From Spirochaetes bacterium RBG_16_49_21 (GTDB lineage: Bacteria > Spirochaetota > UBA4802 > UBA5550): a DNA stretch of 46,262 bases. Each line of letters opens with the position of its first letter. Position 1 is the first letter of the stretch. Below the pieces are notes generated by a model. The model was not told where the DNA came from. It searched no databases and saw only the letters and a list, made by a program, of their open reading frames with translations. The stretch covers positions 1-46,262 of the forward strand of contig MIBJ01000018.1 in the NCBI GenBank assembly GCA_001829495.1. Direction: 5' to 3'. Of the stretch, positions 9,124-17,510 are shown one piece after another. The translations under genes and the position numbers were made by a program.

Positions 9124-9867
9124 CTATTTCGCGTATCCATCGAGGCTTTTCTGAATGACCTGCTTCACCCGGGCCGCCAGCTCTCCGACGGTATCGTCGT
9201 CATATCCCCCGACATCTATCGGCTCATGGAGGATCATTGTCGCTTTTCCCGGGAAAAGCGCTATGGAATTTGCCGGAAGTATATTCCGGGTTCCGGCGAT
9301 GGTGACCGGCAGGATCGGCAGGTTGATACTCAGGGCGAATTTGAAGGCGCCTTTCTTGAAATCCATGAGCTCTCCGGTGATGCTTCGGGTTCCCTCCGGA
9401 AAAAACAAAATTGAGGTTCCATTCTTGATTTTGTCCTTTGCAGCGTTGATTGAAGCAATGGCGGCGCTGCTGTCGGAGCGGTCTATGTAAATATGACCTG
9501 CTTTATAACAGTAGTAGCCCAGGATCGGGACCTTTCTGAGCTCGATCTTCATCACCCACCGGAAATCGATGGGGAGCCATCCATACATGACGAAGATGTC
9601 GTACTGGCTCTGGTGGTTCGCCACGATGACATACGATCGGTTTTTATCGATATTCGCTTTGTCTACGACCGTAACGAACATCGGGGTAATGAGGCTGTTG
9701 AACCGTGCCCATATTTTGCCGGCGATCTGCATGAACCTCTGGCTTGCAATGAAGAGAAATATAAATATGAGAATGAATACGATTAATGTCGAGAGGCCGA
9801 GAAGAGGAAAAAAAATCACCCACTTGTATGACTGATACGGATAAAACAAGAGCCTGTTATGTCTCAT
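9124..9867 (-). CDS. plsC: 1-acyl-sn-glycerol-3-phosphate acyltransferase (PlsC family)
   Basis: This enzyme acylates lysophosphatidic acid to phosphatidic acid at the inner membrane. The 247-residue protein begins with a strong hydrophobic anchor (about residues 17-42). It has the catalytic HX4D motif as NHQSQYD (His85, Asp90) and the substrate-binding motif FPEGTRS (156-162). A third conserved block 'LPILPVTIAGT' follows. It is the first gene of a three-gene minus-strand operon with tldD and pmbA. The upstream DNA is a complex repeat region, and I see no clear promoter. Confidence 0.93.
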   Translation of the reverse strand: MRHNRLLFYPYQSYKWVIFFPLLGLSTLIVFILIFIFLFIASQRFMQIAGKIWARFNSLITPMFVTVVDKANIDKNRSYVIVANHQSQYDIFVMYGWLPIDFRWVMKIELRKVPILGYYCYKAGHIYIDRSDSSAAIASINAAKDKIKNGTSILFFPEGTRSITGELMDFKKGAFKFALSINLPILPVTIAGTRNILPANSIALFPGKATMILHEPIDVGGYDDDTVGELAARVKQVIQKSLDGYAK

Positions 9868-10434
9868 ACGCGTAACCGTGATTATTAATGCCGATTATAC
9901 TATAGCGACGGAATAGCATCACGTTGTCTTCATTGTCAAGAAATAATTACCCGCATCTTTAAATCAAGCTCCTCGGTTCTCTAAACCCTGCTTCTGACCT
10001 CACCCCCCCCTTCCACCCTTTTCCTCAATAAGCTGACTTCTACCAACATCTCATACTCTCATGCCCCCCAACCCCCCGGAGGGGGGCTTACGTTGACTTG
10101 AAAGTCAGCTCATCGCCTCCCTATCCTCCCAAAGGAGACAATGATATATGTTTATCAGCTACAATGCCCGTTTGATAGAAGCTTTTAAGTCCCCCTCCGG
10201 GGGATTTAGGGGGCCAAAAGATTGGCTTATGAGATGTGGATAGAAGTTAGCCAATGTGGAGAGGGGGCAGCGGGATGAGGTCAGAAGCAGGGTTCAGGGG
10301 GCATGAAGATATGAGATGTGAGTAATAATGCTAGCAAATGAGGGAGGGAATAAATTTAGAAAAAATTTACTATTAATTATTAAATAACTGTCGAATATAT
10401 AAACAGAAAGAATCCACGGAAGGAGGTAAAAGAA
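9868..10434. other. Intergenic repeat island
   Basis: There is no gene here. The stretch is dominated by nested inverted repeats between 9984 and 10294, annotated separately, with a partial echo (GGGGGCATGAAGATATGAGAT) at 10295-10320. An AT-rich tail follows, leading to the strong ribosome-binding site of the small gene at 10435. Confidence 0.75.
9984..10294. repeat. Family B inverted-repeat element carrying a nested family A pair
   Basis: The outer arms (AACCCTGCTTCTGACCTCA at 9984 and its inverse ending at 10294) are near-perfect. Imperfect homology continues inward through CTAACTTCT and ACATCTCATA. Inside lies a second pair of arms (10063-10092 and 10183-10215) of the family also found at 53-270. 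The left outer arm resembles the right arm of the 34330-34462 element, and the right outer arm resembles its left arm, so the two copies are in opposite orientation. There is no ORF in the core. Confidence 0.8.
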
Positions 10435-10698
10435 ATGGATGTCAGATTCGCAACTAACACGCCATATTCATTACCCGGTTCTGTCCTGAATGCCGACAAG
10501 GCTGCCAGACCGGTTCCAGCCTCAATGGAATTCCCTTTTATAATAGGAAAGAATGGCACGGTAAGTAAAGAAGTCAGGGAAGAGGTGATGATGAACCTTC
10601 AAGAGGTGCAGAATTTCCTTTATATGCTCATCGGATCCAAGCTGAGAATTCATGCAGATAGGAATTCTCTCGGGTCGTCTGTAAACACTGCCGTTTAA
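10435..10698 (+). CDS. Small hypothetical protein, 87 residues
   Basis: The product is not firmly recognised. The ATG at 10435 follows a near-perfect ribosome-binding site (GGAAGGAGG, about 10 bases upstream), which is the main support that it is expressed. The product has no signal peptide or membrane segment. The middle (about residues 45-70) is an amphipathic helix (EVREEVMMNLQEVQNFLYML), and the tail ends in SLGSSVNTAV. That tail loosely recalls the C-terminus of short YjfB-like putative motility proteins, but the similarity is too weak to name it. The gene stands alone between a repeat island and an orphan hairpin. Confidence 0.6.
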   Translation: MDVRFATNTPYSLPGSVLNADKAARPVPASMEFPFIIGKNGTVSKEVREEVMMNLQEVQNFLYMLIGSKLRIHADRNSLGSSVNTAV

Positions 10699-11115
10699 TT
10701 TTTTCATTTAAGGGAAACATAATGAATATACTCAATGCCGTAAAAAAAAGCCCCGGTGATTAAAAATTTTCATCAACCGGGGCTTCGGTGCGTAATATAC
10801 CGTATAATCATTACGCCAAAATAATCCTGCCAAAAGATCGACTAATAAAAAAACTGAATAATAATGAAAAATTGTTGACCTCAGCTCCCGTATGGTTATT
10901 TCATACACATTATTTCCTGAAATGATATATATTAAATTTTATATTAAATTAGCACCAGATGTAAGGAGTCAAGGCATTATAATGTCTGGTCATTTTCCAT
11001 GACGAAGGCGTGAAGCCTGACTCGCCTCCCCTGTTCTTGCAGCGCAACCAATTATTTTGTATCTAAAGCGGAAGCAGAACATGATCGATAAAGTAATATA
11101 TCAACGGAAAAGGCT
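10699..11115. other. AT-rich intergenic region with a GC-rich patch
   Basis: The region holds a strong hairpin (10747-10785), annotated separately. At about 11008-11040 there is a GC-rich patch in otherwise AT-rich DNA. On the minus strand this patch reads as a 24-codon open stretch ending ...RLHAFVMENDQTL-stop (roughly 10980-11055), which may be the decayed end of a lost gene. It is framed by ACCAGA and TCTGGT half-sites at 10962 and 10994. No intact gene is supported here. Confidence 0.45.
10747..10785 (-). terminator. Hairpin with T-run on the minus strand
   Basis: The stem AAGCCCCGGTGAT / ATCAACCGGGGCTT encloses an AT-rich loop. The A-run just left of the stem becomes eight T's only when read on the minus strand. 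It therefore looks like a Rho-independent terminator for leftward transcription, although no minus-strand gene is visible to its right. It may also serve weakly for the 87-residue gene on the plus strand, where no U-run follows. Confidence 0.6.
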
Positions 11116-11247
11116 ATGAGCAGGGAATTACAGGAGCAGGCTGATAAAATCATGAGGGAATTGATAGATTTATTGATTCCCATTAAAGAAGAGATCAAGA
11201 TTTTAAAGAATTCTTCAGATCATAAAAATGTAAGCACATTAAGGTGA
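11116..11247 (+). CDS. 43-residue ORF upstream of the TetR gene
   Basis: This is a short ORF with ATG at 11116 and TGA at 11245-11247. The stop lies two bases before the preferred TetR start at 11250. The peptide is highly charged and predicted helical (EQADKIMRELIDLL, then KEEIKILKN). An upstream GGAAAAGG could serve as ribosome-binding site. Tight spacing suggests translational coupling to the regulator. It is not recognised from any family, and it could be a leader peptide or a chance ORF. Confidence 0.4.
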   Translation: MSRELQEQADKIMRELIDLLIPIKEEIKILKNSSDHKNVSTLR

Positions 11248-11249
11248 GG

Positions 11250-11870
11250 ATGAAGGAAACTATGCCACCGAAGGGAGAAAGAAGAAGGCAGCAGATTGTC
11301 AATACGGCAAAACAGATGTTCATCGACAAGGGTTTTCAGAGCACCCACATCGGACAAGTATGTGAAAAGCTGAATATTGCCCGGGGAACCGTATATCAGT
11401 ATTTCCGAAACAAGAAAGAGATACTGTTCGCGATAATAGATGTGGTGCTGGAGAAAATGGGAGATATATTTGACCAGGACGATTTCAACGAGTTCTTCAA
11501 CAGCAACCCGTCGTCTGATCATATTCAGGAATTCATAAATAAAAGATTGTCCTCCTGCATATCCGTGCTCCTCGGCGAGCCTATCGTTATCAAGCTGATT
11601 TTTAAAGAAGTCGTCGGCGTAGACGATGAGGTGAACGAGAGGATAAACAACTCTATCTCGTCCATAGAAAAAATGGTGTCTTCTGAAATTGAAGATTTGA
11701 TGAAAAAAGGGATATATAAGAATTATCTGATTCCTGAAGTCACCGCGACGCTGGTTGTCGGCGGTGTCTTGCTTGTTATCTATGAGTACAATAAAAAGAA
11801 AAAGAACGCCTTGGATGCAAATCTCATAGAGAACATATCCAAGTATTATCTTCATGGCGTATTAAAGTAG
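11250..11870 (+). CDS. TetR/AcrR family transcriptional regulator
   Basis: This is a one-component repressor-type regulator of 206 residues. The N-terminal helix-turn-helix lies at about residues 14-58 and includes IVNTAKQMFIDKGF, followed by GQVCEKLNIARGTVYQYFRNK, the standard TetR recognition helix pattern. The C-terminal ligand-binding domain is helical and ends with a hydrophobic stretch (LVVGGVLLVIYEY) at about 166-178. The start at ATG 11250 is preferred because AAGG lies five bases upstream; GTG 11244 and ATG 11262 are alternatives. It heads a run with the HEAT and unknown proteins. Its target is unknown; the nearest candidate is this same cluster. Confidence 0.85.
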   Translation: MKETMPPKGERRRQQIVNTAKQMFIDKGFQSTHIGQVCEKLNIARGTVYQYFRNKKEILFAIIDVVLEKMGDIFDQDDFNEFFNSNPSSDHIQEFINKRLSSCISVLLGEPIVIKLIFKEVVGVDDEVNERINNSISSIEKMVSSEIEDLMKKGIYKNYLIPEVTATLVVGGVLLVIYEYNKKKKNALDANLIENISKYYLHGVLK

Positions 11871-11888
11871 GGTGATGTTTCCTGAAAA

Positions 11889-13124
11889 ATGCGTTGCATC
11901 AAAAGAATAGTCCTTCTTTTTTTCCTTGTGTTGTTTGCAAGGCCGCTTGGCCTCTACTCTTCAGAAAAAGATCCCCGAAGCGCCATCGCGGACATTATAA
12001 ACAGCATTCTGGAAGAGAAGAACGAAGAGAAAAAGCAGGAGTATATAAAAAAGCTTCGTTCATATTCTCCGGATGACGTGAGCTCCCGCTGGCTTGCGAC
12101 CCTGGACAGCGCATGGAGGGTCGCCGTGAAAGTGCAAATCATTGACGTCCTGTCTGAATATAATGACAAGCGGTTTGTTATACCGATGGCGAATTATCTT
12201 ATAGATCCTCATTTTGTGATCAGAAAAGCGGCGGCGCAGACATTAAAAAAGATCGGGGACGACCGGCTGTACCCGGTGATTCTCAAAATAGCCAACAGCT
12301 CCAACCCGGTGCACCGGATCTATTTCATAGAGGCGATGAACTACTTGTACGACCGCCGGTTTTATGCGTTCCTGACGAACATGCTGCGGGATGAAAATAA
12401 GTCCGTTAGAATCTACGTTCTGAATTGTCTTAAGGTAAACAGGATCGGCGAATCATTGGGACTCGTCCGCAATGCGGCGCTCCATGATAAAAATGATGAG
12501 GTGCGGATCGCGGCTATTGAGGCGCTCGGTGCTTTCCGGGACATCGGCGCAATCCCGCTGCTCCATATCATACTGAATGATAAAAACAGGGACGTGCGGC
12601 GCGAGAGCGCCAAGTCGTTATCCATGATCGGGTCCGCGGCTTCTGCTAATTTTTTGTCCCTGCGCCTTCTGGCCGAGGATGATAACGAGATAAAAGAACT
12701 CTTGATCGAAGCGCTCGTTCTCATTAAAAGGGTCGGCGACGTCAGAGGCGTTGAGAAGATTTTACTCACGGACGGCAGCACCGGCTTCAGGATCAAATCA
12801 GCCTATATTCTCGGCTTTTCCGGAACCTACGCGGCCCAGGCGGCTTTGCTGCAGGCTCTGAACGATCCCGATTACCGGGTCAGAGCGGAGGTATGCAATT
12901 CCCTGGGCAATTACCGGAACAGACAGGCGCTGGCGAGCCTGCTGGAGGTTTTAGGCAGGGAAGAGGGGGTATACGTCAAGTCGGCGGCCCTGTATGCGGT
13001 CAAGAGAATGAATGATAAATACTCCCTGCCCGGCCTCTTTGACCTGTATGCCCGGGAGCATGACCCCGTTTTTAAAGAGCTTCTTCAAGAAGCGGTTCGT
13101 GAATATATTAAAAGATATCTATAA
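11889..13124 (+). CDS. Secreted HEAT-repeat protein
   Basis: The 411-residue product has a cleavable signal peptide (about residues 1-25, ending near LGLYSSE). The remainder is built of roughly nine or ten HEAT/PBS-lyase-like helical repeats of about 31 residues. A typical unit is 'DKNDEVRIAAIEALGAF', and others begin 'DPHFVIRKAAAQTLKKIG' and 'DPDYRVRAEVCNSLGNY'. Such proteins usually act as protein-binding scaffolds in the periplasm or envelope. It follows the TetR gene by 18 bases and precedes the next gene by 14 bases, so the three are likely co-transcribed. No enzymatic motif is seen. Confidence 0.85.
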   Translation: MRCIKRIVLLFFLVLFARPLGLYSSEKDPRSAIADIINSILEEKNEEKKQEYIKKLRSYSPDDVSSRWLATLDSAWRVAVKVQIIDVLSEYNDKRFVIPMANYLIDPHFVIRKAAAQTLKKIGDDRLYPVILKIANSSNPVHRIYFIEAMNYLYDRRFYAFLTNMLRDENKSVRIYVLNCLKVNRIGESLGLVRNAALHDKNDEVRIAAIEALGAFRDIGAIPLLHIILNDKNRDVRRESAKSLSMIGSAASANFLSLRLLAEDDNEIKELLIEALVLIKRVGDVRGVEKILLTDGSTGFRIKSAYILGFSGTYAAQAALLQALNDPDYRVRAEVCNSLGNYRNRQALASLLEVLGREEGVYVKSAALYAVKRMNDKYSLPGLFDLYAREHDPVFKELLQEAVREYIKRYL

Positions 13125-13138
13125 GGGATCGATGAACA

Positions 13139-13936
13139 ATGGCGATGTCTGACGCTGAAATCAACAAGCTCATTGTAAAATTGAGAAACAAATATTCGGA
13201 GTATTCAAAAAAAAATCCGGCCTGGTTTAACCGCGAGGCATTTGAGGAGAGGCTGACCATGGCCTTTCAGAATAAGATGAACATGGAAGGGTTTATCCTC
13301 GCCGAGATATCGAACTTTGAGAAGATCAAATCTAAATATGAAAAGAAAAAAAGCGAGAAGCCGTTTGCGGACCAGGTGGAGCGCATCATCGGCGAGCAGC
13401 TGGCCCGCATGAAGAAATATCCGGAGATCAGATTCCACCCGAAAGCGGGAGTGGAGATATCCCATTTCTACGGCGCGCTCACGGATTTCACCCTTCATTA
13501 TTTCGACGTGCTGTTTGTCCTGGCATCCGACAAGGACTTGAAGGACCGGCTCATGCAGTTTGAGGCACGGCTCGGGAATTTCGCGGTCGCCCGCGGCAAG
13601 CTCTCCTGTCCGAGGATCGAGGACCACATAGCGAAGCTCAGGCTTCCCGGCGTCCCGGAGATCGAGATCGAGAAGGATAAAAACGACTACCTCAAGGAAT
13701 CCGCGTTTCTGCTTCACGATATTATCGGCTTCTGTGATGAGCTCCTTGACTCGCGGAACCCGGAATGGGAAAACCCGCTCAACACGAGCAAGCTTTTCGT
13801 CGAGGATCAGAGAAAGAAGCGCATTATTCAGATTTTCGCCGGACTGACCGGTTACGGCGCCATTATGAAGGTTCGCGATCAGGCCCTTGCCCTGATCGAT
13901 GACTTCCGGCTCGCCGCTTTTCAGAGGCAGGGGTGA
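13139..13936 (+). CDS. Conserved-looking cytoplasmic protein of unknown function
   Basis: The 265-residue product is not recognised. It is soluble, rich in charged residues and mostly helical. A coiled-coil-like stretch lies at about residues 55-85 (ISNFEKIKSKYEKKKSEKP), and an aromatic central patch contains HFYGALTDFTLHYFDVLF. There is no signal peptide or membrane segment. The start ATG at 13139 lies behind AAGGGATC, and a second in-frame ATG is two codons later. It closes the tetR-HEAT-unknown run and is convergent with carA. Confidence 0.75.
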   Translation: MAMSDAEINKLIVKLRNKYSEYSKKNPAWFNREAFEERLTMAFQNKMNMEGFILAEISNFEKIKSKYEKKKSEKPFADQVERIIGEQLARMKKYPEIRFHPKAGVEISHFYGALTDFTLHYFDVLFVLASDKDLKDRLMQFEARLGNFAVARGKLSCPRIEDHIAKLRLPGVPEIEIEKDKNDYLKESAFLLHDIIGFCDELLDSRNPEWENPLNTSKLFVEDQRKKRIIQIFAGLTGYGAIMKVRDQALALIDDFRLAAFQRQG

Positions 13937-13982
13937 GCGGAGAATAATGAACCGCGGAAGGGTGCCGCCATGAAGAATTTCT

Positions 13983-15065
13983 TCATCCGGCAACCATGCC
14001 GCAGAATTGCTCGAACAGATAGCGGGAGTCGTGCGGCCCCGGGCTCGCTTCAGGGTGATACTGGACCGAGAAGATCGGGAGCTTTTTGTGACTGAGTCCC
14101 TCCATCGTGTTGTCGTTCAGGTTAATATGGGTTATCTCTACATCCGGGTCATTTTTCAATGAATCAAAATCAACGGCGAACCCATGGTTCTGGGTCGATA
14201 TCTCGACCCTGCCGTTCGAGAGATTGATCACCGGCTGGTTGGCGCCGCGGTGCCCGAACTTGAGCTTGTAGGTCGTGCCGCCCAGGCCCAGCCCGATGAG
14301 CTGATGGCCCAGACAAATGCCGAAGGTGGGTATTTCGCGCTTCATGATATCCCGCACGAGATCCTTGCAGTAAGGGATCGCATTCGGATCACCCGGTCCG
14401 TTGGAGAGGAGAATCCCCCTGACTCCGTCCCGCACGACCCGCTCCACCGGCGTTTGAGACGGATAGACCCGCACGGAAAAACCGGACGCAGCAAGCAGCC
14501 GTAAAATGTTGAGCTTGACGCCGAAATCGTACACACCCACCAGCGGCAGGGTTGCATCCGCGGCGCCGAAATCATGCGGCTCCTGGCATGATACTCCGGT
14601 TGCCAGGTCCAGACCCTCCATCCGGGGATGGCTGAGCAGCCGGCTAAGGGCGTTTTCCGGATCGGTGAAAATCCCTCCCCTGAGTGCGCCCTTGTCCCTG
14701 ATATGAAGGGTAAGCCTTCTCGTGTCGATTCCCTCGATGGCGGGGATGCGGGCCGTGATGAGGTAATTCGCGAGCGAATCAACGGCCCGGTAGTTCGAAT
14801 AGCTTTTGCTGTACTCCTTGACCACAAAGCCGGCCACCTGAATCCGGTCGGATTCCACGTCCTCTTCGTTGACACCGTAGTTGCCGATCATGGGATAGGT
14901 CATGGCAACGATCTGGCCGATGTATGAGGGATCGGTGAGCACCTCCTGATAGCCGCTCATCGAGGTGTTGAACACGACCTCGCCTATCGTTTCCCCCTGG
15001 TAGCCGAACATGCTTCCCTCGAAAGTCGCGCCGTCTTCAAGGATGAGGTATGCTTTTTCGGTCAT
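13983..15065 (-). CDS. carA: Carbamoyl-phosphate synthase small chain (CarA)
   Basis: This glutamine amidotransferase subunit supplies ammonia to CarB for arginine and pyrimidine synthesis. The 360-residue product has the CarA N-terminal domain (FNTSMSGYQEVLTDPSY at about 32-48) and a class I amidotransferase domain. The nucleophile Cys251 is in GICLGHQ, and the dyad His337/Glu339 is in YHPEASPG. The ATG at 15065 is preceded by GGAGGAAA seven bases upstream. carB is not adjacent. On the minus strand upstream there is a TTGACA (15116-15121), but the matching -10 box is poor. Confidence 0.97.
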   Translation of the reverse strand: MTEKAYLILEDGATFEGSMFGYQGETIGEVVFNTSMSGYQEVLTDPSYIGQIVAMTYPMIGNYGVNEEDVESDRIQVAGFVVKEYSKSYSNYRAVDSLANYLITARIPAIEGIDTRRLTLHIRDKGALRGGIFTDPENALSRLLSHPRMEGLDLATGVSCQEPHDFGAADATLPLVGVYDFGVKLNILRLLAASGFSVRVYPSQTPVERVVRDGVRGILLSNGPGDPNAIPYCKDLVRDIMKREIPTFGICLGHQLIGLGLGGTTYKLKFGHRGANQPVINLSNGRVEISTQNHGFAVDFDSLKNDPDVEITHINLNDNTMEGLSHKKLPIFSVQYHPEASPGPHDSRYLFEQFCGMVAG

Positions 15066-15305
15066 GCGCCCGTTTCCTCCGCTTGTAATCCGTGGTTAAA
15101 TCCGGAGGGTATTGTTGTCAATACTATTTGGCCATATAAGTAAAATTTTAAGTGCCCGGTTACCGATCCTTTCAGCGAATAATTTAATCGAGCTAGACGC
15201 ATTTATATCTCGTTATCGGGCTGACGTGCGGATCCCGGCTTTTCCGCGGCGCCCGCAAATGCCGGGAATGCGGCGCAGTTCAGCAATGATACCGGTGCTC
15301 TGTTT

Positions 15306-15941
15306 TTAATCCACCGTGGTCCAATCAACAGTTACGTTGATTTCTTTTGCCATCGCTTCTATGCCCTCGTCGTTATGATATAATAAGCCGGGATTTTTAT
15401 CGATTGAGATCGTTTTGTCGCCCTCTTTCTTGAATCTGCGGGCCGAGTGATGGGGGGATTCAACCATATCCCCGGTTTCACCGCCGCTTTTCTTGAGCTC
15501 TATTTTCCCATTGCATACGCAGAAATAGGTGCTGTCCGGAGCCTCCACCTTGGTGCAGAACGAGGTGCCTCTTATGGCGGCGACGGCGGTTGGGGTCTTG
15601 ATCAGATATGTTCTCTCTTTGGAGAAAATCTTTTTGGTTACACCCGCAAGCCATCCCTTCGTAAGATCAAGAGAGCTTTCTTTTTCGGAGATATTAAAAA
15701 CCAGTGTGCTGGTCTCATTGAGACGGAGGATGTTCTTCTCATTGAGAATCATTTCACAATACGATTTGTCCCCTGTTTCAATGATATCGCCGTATTTTAT
15801 CGTCTCGCCGATTGAGGAAACGGCTTTACCGTTAATCGTGACCTGACCGACATAACTCACAATGGTTGTCTTAATGTCATCCTTCTTTTTACCGCACGAT
15901 ACAAGCATGCAAATAATCATGGCGATTGCTGTCTTTTTCAT
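15306..15941 (-). CDS. FecR-domain lipoprotein
   Basis: The 211-residue product begins with a lipoprotein signal (lipobox LVSC, Cys16). It contains a FecR-type domain: 'GETIKYGDIIETGDKSYCEMIL' followed by 'RTYLIKTPTAVAAIRGTSF' (about 45-130), the typical FecR pattern. In spirochaetes such stand-alone FecR lipoproteins are common and need not relate to iron. It has the strong ribosome-binding site GGGAGG. It is separated from carA by 240 bases and divergent from the DinB gene. Its partner is unknown. Confidence 0.85.
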   Translation of the reverse strand: MKKTAIAMIICMLVSCGKKKDDIKTTIVSYVGQVTINGKAVSSIGETIKYGDIIETGDKSYCEMILNEKNILRLNETSTLVFNISEKESSLDLTKGWLAGVTKKIFSKERTYLIKTPTAVAAIRGTSFCTKVEAPDSTYFCVCNGKIELKKSGGETGDMVESPHHSARRFKKEGDKTISIDKNPGLLYHNDEGIEAMAKEINVTVDWTTVD

Positions 15942-16253
15942 AATTACCTCCCGGATTTATGAAAATATCGCATACCCTAACGAACAATCGGATTTAAGTC
16001 AAATACTTAGTTTTGTAACTCAGGCTTCGATGTTGAGCGGGGGAATCAGCAGAAGCTGGAATATCTAAGGTTTGTCAATAAAAAAAACCCATCTGAGTGG
16101 GCTTTTTTTATTGTTTCTAAACACCTGCATTCTTTATGTCACATCACATGAATTATTATCTACAAAACATGGAAATTTTTTTATTTTATTATTTGAATTA
16201 AGTAAATTTTATATAAATTCGCCTAACTCGAGTTATTATCCAAGGAGGTAACA
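15942..16253. other. Divergent intergenic region with an orphan terminator
   Basis: This region lies between the FecR gene (minus) and the DinB gene (plus). It contains a hairpin terminator (16079-16111), annotated separately, and an AT-rich segment likely to hold the DinB promoter. A motif TTCGCCTAACTCGAGTTATTA (about 16219-16239) resembles the outer ends of the DUF559 element. No gene is seen. Confidence 0.6.
16079..16111. terminator. Bidirectional Rho-independent terminator
   Basis: The stem AAAAAAACCCA / TGGGCTTTTTTT has a six-base loop. It is flanked by an A-run on the left and a T-run on the right, so it could work in both directions. It sits between two divergent genes, where neither needs a terminator. 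Confidence 0.65.
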
Positions 16254-16775
16254 ATGAAAGCGCTATTCCAGGCTTATACAAAATACAATCAGAATGTGAA
16301 TAAAGATCTCTTTGATATACTTCTGACTTTATCAAAGGATCAGCTGATGCAGAAGTTTGATGTATACCATTCAAGCATATATGATACGTTATTACATATC
16401 CTCATTTCAGATATGTACTGGATCAAGCGATTTTCGAAGCTATTCGGAACATATTCAAGCCTTGAAAAAACAAAATTACTCTCGTATGACCTGCGAAAAT
16501 TAAAGGACGACCTCGGCGAAGACCATCGAAAACTCATCGAGCTCAGAAAAGAGCTCGATGAACTTATTGATCGATTTGCTAAAGATTTATCCGACGCCGA
16601 TTACGGTAAAATACTACAGTACAAGAATTTTAAAGGCGAAGACACGGAAAAAGAGATATGGAAAGTTTTGATGCATATGTTTAATCATCAGACGCATCAC
16701 CGAGGGCAGGTATCTGAATTGCTGGATCTGCTCAAAGTCGAGAACGATTATTCATCGCTGTTGCCGCGGATATAA
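16254..16775 (+). CDS. DinB/YfiT-fold metalloprotein
   Basis: The 173-residue protein has the DinB four-helix pattern: an early 'SSIYDTLLHILISDMYWIKRF' helix with the first His (about 48) and the C-terminal MFNHQTHHRGQV motif (about 141-152). Together these supply the three-His metal site. Members are metal-dependent thiol-transferase-like enzymes or damage- and stress-induced proteins of mostly unknown substrate. A perfect AAGGAGG lies before the ATG at 16254. It is monocistronic and convergent with the HAD phosphatase. Confidence 0.88.
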   Translation: MKALFQAYTKYNQNVNKDLFDILLTLSKDQLMQKFDVYHSSIYDTLLHILISDMYWIKRFSKLFGTYSSLEKTKLLSYDLRKLKDDLGEDHRKLIELRKELDELIDRFAKDLSDADYGKILQYKNFKGEDTEKEIWKVLMHMFNHQTHHRGQVSELLDLLKVENDYSSLLPRI

Positions 16776-16777
16776 AA

Positions 16778-17389
16778 TTATAAATAGGACAGAAGATCCT
16801 TAACGGACGTGATATTCGGCGCCTCATTTCCGTTTCCCACCCAGATATAATCGATCCCTGCGTTTGAGGCTGCCTCGAGATCCGAGATCGAGTCGCCCAA
16901 ATACAGAGCCTCTGTTTTTTTTACGCCGTAGCGATCCAGGCATTTCAGGAGCATGTCCGGATCAGGCTTGGGCAGGGCCTCCAGGGTCGATATCCGGTAA
17001 GAAAAATATCGCTCGAGATTGAAATGGACGGACAGGGTGTCGATCGATTTCCCCCTGTTGGTGGCGATTGCGAGATGGTACTGTTTTTTCAATCGGCTCA
17101 GAACATGGTCAAAGTCGAACTTCGGCACCAGCTTCGGTATAAAGAGGGCGTAATCGATATCCTGGCATATCCTGAATACACGGTCGGCTTCTTCCGGATT
17201 GCTCGTGATCTCGCTTACGAGCTGGCGCACCGACATATACACGACCTTGTCGCGCAGATCTTGGCCCACCGGAGGGTAATGCGCCTCTTCGAGGCAACGG
17301 TCGAAATAGGCGAGGTTAGCTTCATGTGAATCGAACAGAACCCCGTCACAGTCAAAAATGAGCAATTTTTTATTCCGTAAAGACGTCAT
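16778..17389 (-). CDS. HAD-family phosphatase (phosphoglycolate phosphatase / PpaX-like)
   Basis: This is a haloacid dehalogenase-fold hydrolase of 203 residues. Motif I is DCDGVLFDS (nucleophile Asp13, acid/base Asp15), motif II is in IATNRGKS, motif III includes PKPDPDML, and motif IV is YLGDSISDLEAA. The order and cap insertion match phosphoglycolate phosphatase and PpaX types. The substrate cannot be read from sequence. The start is the ATG at 17389; the frame extends to a TTG at 17419, but the fold begins right after the ATG. Confidence 0.88.
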   Translation of the reverse strand: MTSLRNKKLLIFDCDGVLFDSHEANLAYFDRCLEEAHYPPVGQDLRDKVVYMSVRQLVSEITSNPEEADRVFRICQDIDYALFIPKLVPKFDFDHVLSRLKKQYHLAIATNRGKSIDTLSVHFNLERYFSYRISTLEALPKPDPDMLLKCLDRYGVKKTEALYLGDSISDLEAASNAGIDYIWVGNGNEAPNITSVKDLLSYL

Positions 17390-17461
17390 CCCAGTCCAAA
17401 ATATCCAAAAATTTAACAAATGGTTAAAAAGTCAATAAGATAATCACCGAACAATTAATTC

Positions 17462-17490
17462 TTGACAAATAACATGCAGCATAATAATTT
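17462..17490 (+). promoter_or_regulatory. Candidate sigma-70 promoter for ispE
   Basis: A perfect TTGACA at 17462-17467 is followed by a 17-base spacer and a weak TAATTT at 17485-17490. This would start transcription near 17497 and thus favours an ispE start at or after 17511. Confidence 0.4.
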
Positions 17491-17510
17491 TGCTTTTCCT
17501 AATCTATGAG

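Noticed and set aside
10873-10905. Promoter with TTGACC upstream of the TetR cluster
   Set aside because: No acceptable -10 box at 16-18 bases.
15116-15144. carA promoter on the minus strand from TTGACA at 15116-15121
   Set aside because: At 16-18 base spacing the downstream box is TAACCA-like, too weak to call a promoter.
15862-16068. Short plus-strand ORF ending just before the 16079 terminator
   Set aside because: The first half is antisense to the FecR lipoprotein gene start, and there is no ribosome-binding site. The terminator is more likely for a non-coding transcript.
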